Assembly: GCA_937923575.1 (NCBI GenBank)
Contig: CALDUL010000016.1
Span: 1-64,000, forward strand
Source: an uncultured Algimonas sp.
Lineage (GTDB): Bacteria; Pseudomonadota; Alphaproteobacteria; Caulobacterales; Maricaulaceae
Direction of reading: 5' to 3'
Length of the DNA stretch: 64,000 bases
Shown: positions 27,182 through 35,141 of the stretch, one piece after another
Numbering within the stretch: the first letter of the stretch is position 1
How the letters are laid out: each line of letters starts with the position of its first letter
The notes under the pieces: model-generated
What the model was told of the DNA's origin: nothing
Database searches by the model: none
What the model saw: only the letters and a program-made list of their open reading frames with translations
Translations under genes and position numbers: made by a program

Positions 27182-27871
27182 ATGAAGCCCTATGTCCTGA
27201 TCGTTGAAGACGAAGACGCGCTGGCAACGCTGCTGGAATATAATTTCGGCAAGGAGGGCTATGAGACCGCCATCGCTATGGATGGCGAGGAAGCGTTGCT
27301 TTTGGCGTCCGAGCGAACGCCCGATCTGATCCTGCTGGATTGGATGCTGCCCAAGCTGTCCGGTATCGAAGTCTGCCGCCGACTGCGTCGTCGCAAGGAA
27401 ACCTCCAAGACGCCCGTCATCATGCTGACCGCGCGCGGAGACGAGACCGACCGTATCACCGGCCTCGATTTCGGCGCGGATGACTACATGATCAAGCCGT
27501 TTTCCATGCCGGAGCTGTTTGCGCGGACCCGCGCCCTGATGCGCCGCGCCAAGCCGAGCCTGCTCGAAGACGTCATCCGCGTCGGCGATGTCGAAGTGGA
27601 TAGCCAAGCCTTCCGTGTCAAACGCGACGATCAGGCGCTGCATTTAGGTCCAACGGAATTTCGCCTTCTCGACCATTTCGTGCGCCATCCGGGACGCGTC
27701 TTCTCACGCGAACAGCTGCTAGACGCAGTCTGGGGGCGCGACGTCTATGTCGAAGCGCGAACCGTCGATGTGCACATCGGGCGGTTGAGGAAAGCGCTGA
27801 AGCTGCCCGGCAAGGGCGATCCCATCCGGACAGTGCGGAGTGCGGGATACGCCTTTGAAGCGGTGGACTAA
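27182..27871 (+). CDS. phoB: phosphate regulon response regulator
   Basis: A 229-residue OmpR-type response regulator. The receiver domain has the acidic pocket at E9/D10/D12, the phosphorylated Asp53 in LILLDWMLPK, Thr/Ser in MLTARG and Lys in MIKPFSMPEL. The C-terminal winged helix (about residues 125-229) ends in TVDVHIGRLRKAL, the recognition-helix region that reads Pho boxes, and RTVRSAGYAFE. It is 15 bp after phoU, follows the phoR kinase gene, and its own upstream region contains a triple Pho box, all of which support PhoB over other OmpR family members. Confidence 0.92.
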   Translation: MKPYVLIVEDEDALATLLEYNFGKEGYETAIAMDGEEALLLASERTPDLILLDWMLPKLSGIEVCRRLRRRKETSKTPVIMLTARGDETDRITGLDFGADDYMIKPFSMPELFARTRALMRRAKPSLLEDVIRVGDVEVDSQAFRVKRDDQALHLGPTEFRLLDHFVRHPGRVFSREQLLDAVWGRDVYVEARTVDVHIGRLRKALKLPGKGDPIRTVRSAGYAFEAVD

Positions 27872-27908
27872 CCGAGGGATCGTCCGACAACAGAGCCTTA
27901 ACAAATAA

Positions 27909-27930
27909 ACCGGGCGCAAGCCCGGCCTTT
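27909..27930 (+). terminator. Rho-independent terminator after phoB
   Basis: CCGGGC (27909-27914) pairs with GCCCGG (27919-27924) around a GCAA tetraloop and is followed by CCTTTTATT. It lies 38 bp after the phoB stop and just before the end of the convergent FliJ-like gene. Confidence 0.8.
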
Positions 27931-27954
27931 TATTCCGCAATGTCGCGAGTGCAG

Positions 27955-28326
27955 TTAGCCAGCCCGCCGCTGCGCACGCTCTGCCTCTTGCGCCATGCGC
28001 CGCGCTCGGACGCGCTCATAGCTGTCGAGCGCGTCGAGCGCTCCGCGCAAATCGCCGCTAAGATTGGACGCCTGATCGACAATGTCTCCCAGCGAGCGGC
28101 GCAGGTTCTCTTTTCGTGCAATGACGGACTGAGCGTAGCTGCCGTAAGCGACATAGCCTTCCTTTTGCGCACCCGCATCGACACTGTCTTCCGGCACAGA
28201 GTCGGTCAGTTTGCGGATTTGGCGTTCGAGGTCTTCACGCGTCGCGTCAAGCACGGCAATACGCTTTTGAAGTTCTGCGACCCGAAAGCGGGTGCGCGCA
28301 ATATGTTTCTCCGACATCTGTGCCAT
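27955..28326 (-). CDS. FliJ-like coiled-coil protein
   Basis: A 123-residue, strongly helical and charged protein with two long coiled-coil stretches (about residues 10-45 and 68-115) separated by the GYVAYGSYAQS turn. Size, the loop between helices and the basic C-terminal arm recall FliJ, the soluble stalk protein of the flagellar export ATPase, but sequence similarity in this family is weak. ATG 28326 is chosen because GGAGAG precedes it at a good distance. It is divergent from ctrA; FliJ/FliI genes do neighbour ctrA in several alphaproteobacteria as I recall, which supports the call. No other flagellar gene is present here. Confidence 0.5.
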   Translation of the reverse strand: MAQMSEKHIARTRFRVAELQKRIAVLDATREDLERQIRKLTDSVPEDSVDAGAQKEGYVAYGSYAQSVIARKENLRRSLGDIVDQASNLSGDLRGALDALDSYERVRARRMAQEAERAQRRAG

Positions 28327-28477
28327 GTCTGTCTCTCCATCCACCTAATCCACGTCCGTGTTACCCGGACTGCGTTTGAGCCTGTGTACTGCGGCAGGCT
28401 TTCAACCTCGTTAGGAAACGCGGTTAAGCGATCTTCACCTTGATGGTTGCGACCACTCGCCATTTCATTGCGGCTGC

Positions 28478-28594
28478 GAATCGTGAAAACACTGATGACA
28501 GAGTGTTAAGGCTGTTAACCTCCGGTTTACGGAGTTCCCTTAGCGCTGATGGCTCATTAACCATGGAGCCCAGAAGCGGGCGGTCATGCGAATC
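28478..28594 (+). promoter_or_regulatory. ctrA upstream region with GANTC sites and CtrA boxes
   Basis: The gap upstream of ctrA holds two CcrM methylation sites GAATC (28478-28482 and 28590-28594). It also holds a near-complete CtrA box TTAA-N7-TTTAC (28515-28530, one mismatch to TTAA-N7-TTAAC), an extra TTAA at 28506-28509, and the half-site TTAACCATG at 28557-28565. In Caulobacter, methylation state and CtrA feedback set the timing of ctrA transcription; the same elements here suggest conserved cell-cycle control. The region is shared with the divergent FliJ-like gene. Confidence 0.7.
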
Positions 28595-28611
28595 GCCTGG
28601 AGGGGGTTATA

Positions 28612-29307
28612 ATGCGGGTTCTTCTTATTGAGGACGACATGGCCACGGCACAGGGCATCGAATTGATGCTCAAGTCCGAAGGCTTCAATGTCTACACGAC
28701 CGATCTCGGCGAAGAGGGTGTCGATCTCGGCAAGCTCTATGATTACGATATCATCCTGCTCGACCTGAACCTGCCCGACATGCCCGGCTTTGAAGTTCTG
28801 AAGACGCTGCGCATGGCAAAGGTCCAGACGCCGATCTTCATCCTGTCCGGCACGAATGATATCGAGACCAAGGTCCGCGGCCTCGGCACTGGCGCCGACG
28901 ACTATATGACCAAGCCTTTCCACAAGGACGAACTCGTGGCCCGTATCCACGCCGTCGTCCGCCGCTCGAAGGGTCACAGCCAGTCGATCATCACCACTGG
29001 CGAGATCAAGGTGAACCTCGACGCGAAAACCGTCGAAGTCGGCGATCATCGCGTTCACCTGACAGGCAAAGAATATCAAATGCTGGAGCTGCTTTCGCTC
29101 CGCAAAGGCACGACGCTTACCAAGGAAATGTTCCTCAACCACCTGTATGGCGGCATGGACGAGCCCGAGCTGAAGATCATCGACGTCTTCATCTGCAAGC
29201 TGCGCAAGAAGCTGGCGGCCGCCACCGACGGCGAACACCATATCGAAACCGTCTGGGGCCGCGGCTATGTCCTGCGCGACCCTGCCAAGGAAAAGATGAG
29301 CGCGTAA
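28612..29307 (+). CDS. ctrA: cell-cycle master response regulator CtrA
   Basis: A 231-residue OmpR-type regulator. The protein starts [20 protein letters not shown], with the phospho-acceptor Asp51 in [41 protein letters not shown] and a C-terminal wing ending [15 protein letters not shown]. These are the near-invariant stretches of CtrA, the regulator that silences the replication origin and drives motility, pilus and division genes in alphaproteobacteria. The C-terminus MSA resembles the hydrophobic AA-type degron end seen in Caulobacter, but is not identical. Start ATG 28612 follows GGAGGGGG. A strong terminator follows. Confidence 0.97.
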   Translation: MRVLLIEDDMATAQGIELMLKSEGFNVYTTDLGEEGVDLGKLYDYDIILLDLNLPDMPGFEVLKTLRMAKVQTPIFILSGTNDIETKVRGLGTGADDYMTKPFHKDELVARIHAVVRRSKGHSQSIITTGEIKVNLDAKTVEVGDHRVHLTGKEYQMLELLSLRKGTTLTKEMFLNHLYGGMDEPELKIIDVFICKLRKKLAAATDGEHHIETVWGRGYVLRDPAKEKMSA

Positions 29308-29348
29308 GCGATCGTCTCAGGGGCGACCCTCCAAAGCCCCGCGTGAAG

Positions 29349-29375
29349 AACCCTGCCCTCGTGGCAGGGTTTTTT
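29349..29375 (+). terminator. Rho-independent terminator after ctrA
   Basis: AACCCTGCC (29349-29357) pairs with GGCAGGGTT (29363-29371) around CTCGT, followed by a run of T. It ends the ctrA transcript about 40 bp after its stop. Confidence 0.9.
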
Positions 29376-29725
29376 GTTGGGCATTGCCGCCATGCCCACC
29401 CGCCCGAGGCCTCCCAAAAGGGAGGCACAGACGAACGATATTGAGCAGAATGCGGCGACGGGCCGTCATTTCCTGTTCAGTTTGGCAGGGGTGAAGTCCG
29501 GCGTGCTGCAGAACGCAAATGCACCGCTCTGGTCGCGCGCACGTCGTATTGTCTTCCCATCAGTCTGTGTCGCCATTGCCCTCGCCACTGGGATGGCAAC
29601 ACTCACTTTTCTTGCTTCTGACGAAAGCGGTTCGCCCGTGGACCGATGGAGAGCGTATTGCGGAAATGGACCTATCTCCGCGCTGGGCGTTGAAGCCGAC
29701 TGCAATCCGTGCCACCAGAACAAAG
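29376..29725. other. 350-bp gap between ctrA and rmuC, no supported gene
   Basis: Open frames cross this stretch on both strands, including one with a hydrophobic run on the + strand near 29551-29620. None has a ribosome-binding site or recognisable similarity, and the composition is uneven. The rmuC promoter must lie here. I see no repeat or RNA structure. Confidence 0.5.
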
Positions 29726-30847
29726 ATGGAACCTCTGTTCGAAATCGGCGGTGCGAGCGTTACAGTCCTGGAGTTGGTCATTGGCCTTCTCCTGCTCTGC
29801 GCGGGCGTGCTGCTGTCCCTGCTCTTTCGCCGCCGCGACACGGGGCTGCATTCTGAGCTGATGGCCATGCGCGGACAACAGGCGGAGCTGCAAGGGCGAC
29901 TGGCGCAGCTCGCAGAAGAACAGGCACAACGCGGTGACCTTTTCCAGAGCTCGCTGGACAACCGCCTATCGGACCTGACCGACCGTATGGGGCGCAACCT
30001 TGCGGACAATTCTGAGCGCTCAGCCCAGCATCTGAAGTCGCTGCACACGCGGCTCGAAGTCATCGACCGCGCTCAGCGCAACATCGAAGCGTTGGCGGGC
30101 GAGGTCTCCGGCCTGCAGTCTATCCTGTCCAACAAGCAGGCGCGCGGGGCCTTTGGCGAAAAGCAGATGCAGAGCCTGATCGAGCAATTCCTGCCCGCAC
30201 GGAGCTATGGCTTTCAGAGCACGCTGTCGAACGGCACGCGTGTCGATGCGCTGATACACCTGCCCGGCGATCACCTCGACGTCGCGGTGGATAGCAAATT
30301 TCCGTTGGAGGCCTGGCAGCGGCTGATGGATGCGGAACAAACCGGCGCAGACACGACAATGGCCGTGCGAAAGTTCAAGGCCGACTGCCTGCGCCATGTT
30401 CGTGACATCGCCGACAAATACCTTCTGCCCGGAGAGACCCACGACGTCGCGCTGATGTTCCTGCCCAGCGAAGCCATCTATGCGGAGCTCCACGCGCGCT
30501 ACGCGGACGTCATCGACCGCAGTTTCCAGTCGCGCGTGATGATCGTCTCGCCGACGACTTTCATGGCGACGCTGCACACGATGAACGCCGTATTGAAAGA
30601 TGCCAATATGCGGGAGAATGTGCACCTCATCCTCGACGAGGTTGGCACGCTGCAGACGGATGTCGCCCGGCTGGAAGAGCGGGTCACGCGCATGTCTTCG
30701 CAATATAAAACGCTCGGCAAGACGCTGGACGAGGTCGAGATCAGCACGGGTAAGATCGGCAAGCGTTCTGCGCGGATCGAGAGCATGGAGCTCGGCGAAG
30801 AGACAGCGGACACGCTGCCGCCACCCGCGGCCAATCGCCTGTTATGA
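29726..30847 (+). CDS. rmuC: RmuC-family DNA recombination protein
   Basis: A 373-residue protein with one N-terminal membrane helix (about residues 11-30), a coiled coil (about 35-115) and the RmuC nuclease-like domain. Diagnostic blocks are GAFGEKQMQSLIEQFLP, VDALIHLPG, VDSKFPLEAWQRL and FLPSEAIYAELHA. The D-x-K in VDSKFPLE resembles a PD-(D/E)XK active site. RmuC limits inversions at short inverted repeats in E. coli; its mechanism is poorly known. ATG 29726 is used because it opens onto the membrane helix; earlier in-frame Met codons give an unlikely N-terminus. The stop overlaps the next gene (ATGA). Confidence 0.9.
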   Translation: MEPLFEIGGASVTVLELVIGLLLLCAGVLLSLLFRRRDTGLHSELMAMRGQQAELQGRLAQLAEEQAQRGDLFQSSLDNRLSDLTDRMGRNLADNSERSAQHLKSLHTRLEVIDRAQRNIEALAGEVSGLQSILSNKQARGAFGEKQMQSLIEQFLPARSYGFQSTLSNGTRVDALIHLPGDHLDVAVDSKFPLEAWQRLMDAEQTGADTTMAVRKFKADCLRHVRDIADKYLLPGETHDVALMFLPSEAIYAELHARYADVIDRSFQSRVMIVSPTTFMATLHTMNAVLKDANMRENVHLILDEVGTLQTDVARLEERVTRMSSQYKTLGKTLDEVEISTGKIGKRSARIESMELGEETADTLPPPAANRLL

Positions 30848-31182
30848 GCCGCTACATCTATTACGGCGGGCGTATCTTCCGCGCGGTCGCGACCGAAGGC
30901 GACGGGGACGTCAGCCGCGACACCATCTTTCGCTATGAGCAGCGAGAGGATGTCCTCATGGGCTCCTATTCCGGCGGCGACATTGAATTCGGCTCCATCG
31001 TCGGGACCGTTCACCCGGACGGTCGGCTATCCTTCCTCTATCAGCACATCACCAAATCCGGCGAGATGCGGTCCGGCTCCTGCGAGAGCATTCCGGTCTG
31101 GGTGGACGGACGGCTGCGCCTTAACGAGCGCTGGCAGTGGCATGACGGTGGTTCCGGCACGAGCGTGATCGAGGAGCTCTGA
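30844..31182 (+). CDS. small conserved protein (family often mislabelled N-acetylglutamate synthase)
   Basis: A 112-residue protein whose repeated beta-strand pattern (GGRIFRAV, FRYEQREDVLMGSYSGGDIEFGSIVG, FLYQHITKSGEMRSGSC, NERWQWHDG) matches a small widespread family that databases often label n-acetylglutamate synthase. The family has no acetyltransferase motif, so that label should not be taken as a function. It looks like a lipocalin-like or beta-barrel fold. It is translationally coupled to rmuC by an ATGA overlap. Confidence 0.75.
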   Translation: MSRYIYYGGRIFRAVATEGDGDVSRDTIFRYEQREDVLMGSYSGGDIEFGSIVGTVHPDGRLSFLYQHITKSGEMRSGSCESIPVWVDGRLRLNERWQWHDGGSGTSVIEEL

Positions 31183-31322
31183 GAGCGAAGTCGCTCCGCT
31201 ACAACACACCTAGCCGCAATCGTGCTGATCGAGTCTGTAGCGCCCGTCCGCTTGCTTACTTGACGAGAGACGCACCGCCGAGCGGCGAGACTAGATGTAC
31301 GTCCTTCCCTCGCGTGCCGCCA

Positions 31323-31928
31323 TCAGACCGCGCGGCGGCTCTTCATGGCGGCGGCGATTGTCCCGTCATCGAGATAGTCGAGCTCGCCCCCAATCGGCAC
31401 GCCGTGGGAGAGGCGGGTGATCTTGACCCCGGTCTTTTCCAGATGCTCGGTGATGTAGTGCGCTGTCGTCTGCCCATCGACGGTAGCGTTCATAGCGAGC
31501 ACGACTTCGTCCACCTCGTCCGTGCCGACGCGGCGTAATAGCGAAGCGATGTTGAGGTCTTCCGGCCGGATCCCGTCCAGCGCCGACAGCGTTCCGCCCA
31601 GCACATGATAGGTCCCGCGAAACGCACCCGCGCGCTCCATCGCCCAGAGGTCGGACACATCCTGCAACACGCAGATGGAGCGCTTGTCACGGCCCGGCGC
31701 TGTGCAGACATTACACGGATTGCTGCTGTCGACATTGGCGCACACAGAGCAGGTCTCGATCGTCTCCGCCGCATGCTGCATCGCACCGGCGAGCGGGGTC
31801 ATCAGCTTGTCCGGCGCTTTGAGCAGATGCAGCGCAGCACGGCGGGCCGAGCGCGGACCCAATCCCGGAAGCCGCGCGAGCAATGCGATCAGGCGGTCGA
31901 TTTCAGGCGAAATGGAAGGGCCGGCCAT
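31323..31928 (-). CDS. recR: recombination mediator protein RecR
   Basis: A 201-residue DNA-binding protein that, with RecO, loads RecA on gapped DNA. It has the helix-hairpin-helix [17 protein letters not shown] (about residues 20-36), the zinc finger with Cys60, Cys63, Cys72 and Cys75, and the Toprim domain with [20 protein letters not shown] and the C-terminal [20 protein letters not shown]. Every family hallmark is present. In most bacteria recR follows dnaX-ybaB directly; here two unrelated genes (ggt and a TIM-barrel protein) lie between. Confidence 0.97.
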   Translation of the reverse strand: MAGPSISPEIDRLIALLARLPGLGPRSARRAALHLLKAPDKLMTPLAGAMQHAAETIETCSVCANVDSSNPCNVCTAPGRDKRSICVLQDVSDLWAMERAGAFRGTYHVLGGTLSALDGIRPEDLNIASLLRRVGTDEVDEVVLAMNATVDGQTTAHYITEHLEKTGVKITRLSHGVPIGGELDYLDDGTIAAAMKSRRAV

Positions 31929-32018
31929 GCGTCAACTCCGGTGAGAGGGAGGACGAGCGAAACCCTGCCCGTCAGGCTTAAGCATGTGGGAGATTCGGCG
32001 CGAATTTCAACGGCTTTG

Positions 32019-33749
32019 CTATGGCCCGACTGCGAGCGAACGCGGGTCGCGGCTATCCGCCTCGCCGACGAAATATTGCCCGTCCCAACCCACCGAATTG
32101 ACCCGGCCGAGGGTCGTCGTTGCAAAGCCTCCGCGCTCATTCCGAACCAAACTATGCCCCATGCGGTCGAGCAGCCGCAGCGTGTCAGGGCTGACGCCCG
32201 GCTCGACGCTGACACGGTCGGGCAGCCATTGGTGATGGATGCGCGGCGCGTGCAAGCCTTCCGCGATATTCATATCCCACTCCACCGTGTTGAGCACAGT
32301 CTGGAGGACCGCCGTGATGATGGTCGAGCCGCCGGGCGAACCCGTGGCCAGCACCACGCGGCCGTTCTTTCGCACGATCGTCGGCGTCATGGAGGACAGC
32401 GGGCGCTTGCGCGGCTCTATCGCATTGGCCGCCCCGCCGATCAGCCCATAACCATTCGGCGTGCCCGGCTTGGACGAAAAATCGTCCATCTCATTATTGA
32501 GCAGAAAGCCAGCGCCGTCGACCGAATAGCCCGACCCCCAGGAGAAGTTCAGCGTGTAAGTCACTGAAACAGCGAGACCTGCGGAATCGATGACCGAGTA
32601 ATGCGTCGTATTCAGGCTCTCTCGCGGGAGCTCCGCACCGGGCAGGATGTCTTCGCTGCGGCTCGCCTGCATCGGGTCAATCGTCGCGCGAAGGCGGTCG
32701 GCATAATCGCGTTCGGTCAGCGCCTCGACAGGCACATCGGCGAAGTCCGGATCGCCGAGATATCGGCTCCGATCCGCATAGGCGCGGCGCATGCTTTCAA
32801 TCAGCTTGTGAAAATAGGCAGCCGAATTGTGGCCATCTTCTGCGAGGTCGTAGCCTTCCAGAATATTGAGCATCTGCACCAAATGCACTCCACCGGATGA
32901 CGGCGGCGGCATGGCGGCGATCTCGTAGCCATTGTAGCTCCCGATGACAGGCTCACGTTCCACGACGGTATAGCTGGCCAGATCGTCTGCCGTGATCAGC
33001 CCTCCACCGGCTTCCATTTCTGCGACGATCAGTTCCGCCGTTCGACCCGTGTAGAAGCCCTCGCGCCCCTTTAGCGCGATGCGGCGCAGCGTCTTGGCGA
33101 GGTCGTGCTGCACCAGTCGATCTCCGGCTGTCCGGCCGGCGAAGTATTCGACCGAGCTGGGGTCCGCATCGAGGCTGTCGGCACTCGCAATGCTGTCGGC
33201 GAAGGCGGGCGTCACGACAAAGCCCGACTGCGCGAGACGAATGGCTGGACCCATGACCTGTCGGCGCGTCATCGTCCCGCGCGTCTCCAGCGCATGCAGC
33301 AGCCCTGCGACTGTCCCCGGCACGCCGGCGGAGAGATGCGAAAATTGTGCGCGCGTGCTGTCCACCTCCCCGTCCGCATCCAGATACATGTCCCGTGTCG
33401 CCGCTGCTGGGGCTTGTTCGCGAAAGTCTACGGCGACGATGTCGTCGCCCGACCCGCCAATCATCATGAAGCCTCCACCCCCGATATTGCCCGCCTGCGG
33501 GTGGGTCACGGCCAGTGCGAAACCCACCGCCACAGCCGCATCCACAGCATTGCCACCGCGCCGGAGGATGTCCGCCCCGACCCGCGCCGCAATCGCTTCC
33601 TGCGCCGACACCATACCGCGGTCGGAGACAACAGGCTGATGGATGGCGTCGTATTGGTAGAAGGCCCGCGCGGCGGGGTTGTCAGCGGCAAATGCGGTGG
33701 CCGGGAGAGCTATGAGCGCGGCTGCGAGAAGAGGTTTGAGCATAGTCAT
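32019..33749 (-). CDS. ggt: gamma-glutamyltransferase
   Basis: A 576-residue exported enzyme that cleaves the gamma-glutamyl bond of glutathione and related peptides in the periplasm. ATG 33749 (or 33743) opens a signal peptide ending in ATAFA-AD. The precursor cuts itself before the nucleophile threonine in LNTTHYSVID (about residue 378), giving large and small subunits. The small subunit has SSMTPTIV and GSPGGSTIITAVLQ, typical substrate and oxyanion-pocket segments. Together these indicate a complete, active GGT. It is on the recR-dnaX strand, 90 bp upstream of recR. Confidence 0.93.
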   Translation of the reverse strand: MTMLKPLLAAALIALPATAFAADNPAARAFYQYDAIHQPVVSDRGMVSAQEAIAARVGADILRRGGNAVDAAVAVGFALAVTHPQAGNIGGGGFMMIGGSGDDIVAVDFREQAPAAATRDMYLDADGEVDSTRAQFSHLSAGVPGTVAGLLHALETRGTMTRRQVMGPAIRLAQSGFVVTPAFADSIASADSLDADPSSVEYFAGRTAGDRLVQHDLAKTLRRIALKGREGFYTGRTAELIVAEMEAGGGLITADDLASYTVVEREPVIGSYNGYEIAAMPPPSSGGVHLVQMLNILEGYDLAEDGHNSAAYFHKLIESMRRAYADRSRYLGDPDFADVPVEALTERDYADRLRATIDPMQASRSEDILPGAELPRESLNTTHYSVIDSAGLAVSVTYTLNFSWGSGYSVDGAGFLLNNEMDDFSSKPGTPNGYGLIGGAANAIEPRKRPLSSMTPTIVRKNGRVVLATGSPGGSTIITAVLQTVLNTVEWDMNIAEGLHAPRIHHQWLPDRVSVEPGVSPDTLRLLDRMGHSLVRNERGGFATTTLGRVNSVGWDGQYFVGEADSRDPRSLAVGP

Positions 33750-33929
33750 GGTGTCGGGCGCGAGCGGCGCAGCGTCAAGCACCGCCTAAGATGAGGCTAG
33801 TGGTCGCCAAGGAATTGCCTCTTCTAAGCCTTCGCCTCTCACTCAGCCCTCGTCCCGGGATCCATCTCCATATCGGCGTGTCGTGCGCGCGGGAGCGATA
33901 CCGAGGTTAAGCCTGGCGACAAAGATTTC

Positions 33930-34808
33930 TTATATCGACACACTCATCGCAACAATGTCGCTCACGGCCCGCGCATAATCTTTGCCCTCAGCCCAGAGCT
34001 CCAACCCGATCGGCCCGGCGTAGCCGCCTGTCCTCACCTGACGAATGACATTGGCCCAGTTCACGTCGCCCGTTCCCGGCTGAGTTCGGTCGGGCGTGTC
34101 TGCGATTTGGACGTAGCCGATCGTGTCCGCGTGGTTGCGCAGTCCGCCGATCAGCTCCCCTTCTTCCCTCTGCATATGGAAGAGATCGTAGTTAAGCCTC
34201 ACCGCGTCGGAGCCAATATCACGCACCATGGCGACGGCATCGTGGGAGCCATAGATGAAGAAGCCGGGATGATTGTAGCGATTGAACGGCTCGATCGCGC
34301 AAATGACGCCAGCCTCCACAAAGATCGGAGCGGCGGCTGCGATATGGTCGCGGTAGGTGTTTAGGCTATCGGTCTTGGAGATGCCGTCCACGACACTGTG
34401 GCCGACGACTGTGACGACCGGGCAGTCCAACCTATTGGCATTATCCACCGCGCGGCGGCAAACCTCCATGAAGTCTGGGCCAGATTCCGGTCTAGCGAGC
34501 TGGCCCGCACCTGCCACGATCTGCGCGACGTTTACGCCGGCATCAGTCGCCGCCGTGGCGATGTCACCCACCTTGCGGCCGGACGCCTCAATCGCCCACA
34601 TTTCGATATGGCTGAAACCAGCCCGCGCCGCCGCATCAAATCGCTGCGCGAACGGCAGATCGGCGTACCAACTCTCCACATTCAGCGCATAGCCGGAGAG
34701 AAGGCTCTGACGATCGGCGCCGGAGAATGTGGCGCCCTCACCGCCCGAACAGGCAGCCAGCGCGGCTGCGCCCGCTCCGGCCACCAACAGCTCCCGCCGG
34801 TCTATCAC
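33930..34808 (-). CDS. exported TIM-barrel isomerase/epimerase-like protein
   Basis: A 292-residue protein of the xylose-isomerase-like TIM-barrel superfamily, closest in appearance to hydroxypyruvate isomerases: FSHIEMWAIEA, CAIEPFNRYNHPGFFIY and NYDLFHMQREEGE carry the acidic and His metal ligands. Unlike cytoplasmic Hyi it begins MIDRRELLVAGAGAAALAAC, a twin-arginine signal with a lipobox-like Cys, so it is probably exported as a lipoprotein. The start is a GTG at 34808, immediately after the ybaB stop with no spacer. Substrate unknown. Confidence 0.8.
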   Translation of the reverse strand: MIDRRELLVAGAGAAALAACSGGEGATFSGADRQSLLSGYALNVESWYADLPFAQRFDAAARAGFSHIEMWAIEASGRKVGDIATAATDAGVNVAQIVAGAGQLARPESGPDFMEVCRRAVDNANRLDCPVVTVVGHSVVDGISKTDSLNTYRDHIAAAAPIFVEAGVICAIEPFNRYNHPGFFIYGSHDAVAMVRDIGSDAVRLNYDLFHMQREEGELIGGLRNHADTIGYVQIADTPDRTQPGTGDVNWANVIRQVRTGGYAGPIGLELWAEGKDYARAVSDIVAMSVSI

Positions 34809-35141
34809 CTAGAACGGCATCTTCATGCCGGGCGGAAGCGGTATATCGCCCATTGCGGACTTCATGGTCTCTGCCGTGGCCTGATCCATCTTTACCTTGG
34901 CGTCCTGAAAGGCGGCGATTATCAGGTCTTCGAGCATTTCGCGGTCATTGTCATCCGCGCTTCCGAGCAGGCTGGGGTCGAGCGTCAGCGCTTTCATATT
35001 GCCGCCGCCTGAGAGCGTGACCTGCACCAGCCCACCACCGGAACGACCCGTCGCCTCGATATCCGCGACCTGGGCCTGTGCGGCCTCCATCTTGGACTGC
35101 ATCTGCTTGGCCTGTTTCATCAGGCCCATAAGGTCTTTCAT
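34809..35141 (-). CDS. ybaB: YbaB/EbfC-family nucleoid-associated protein
   Basis: A 110-residue DNA-binding dimer. It has the long N-terminal helix KQAKQMQSKMEAAQAQVADI, the beta-hairpin GGGLVQVTLSGGGNMKALTLDPSLL, the C-terminal helix LIIAAFQDAKVKM and the terminal GDIPLPPGMKMPF, which is nearly invariant in the family. It binds DNA without strong sequence specificity and is usually co-transcribed with dnaX and recR. Start ATG overlaps the dnaX stop by 4 bp (ATGA). Confidence 0.95.
   Translation of the reverse strand: MKDLMGLMKQAKQMQSKMEAAQAQVADIEATGRSGGGLVQVTLSGGGNMKALTLDPSLLGSADDNDREMLEDLIIAAFQDAKVKMDQATAETMKSAMGDIPLPPGMKMPF

Noticed and set aside
29374-29856. A 160-codon frame between ctrA and rmuC with a hydrophobic stretch
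   Set aside because: It overlaps the rmuC start, has no ribosome-binding site, and its C-terminal half reads rmuC in the wrong frame.
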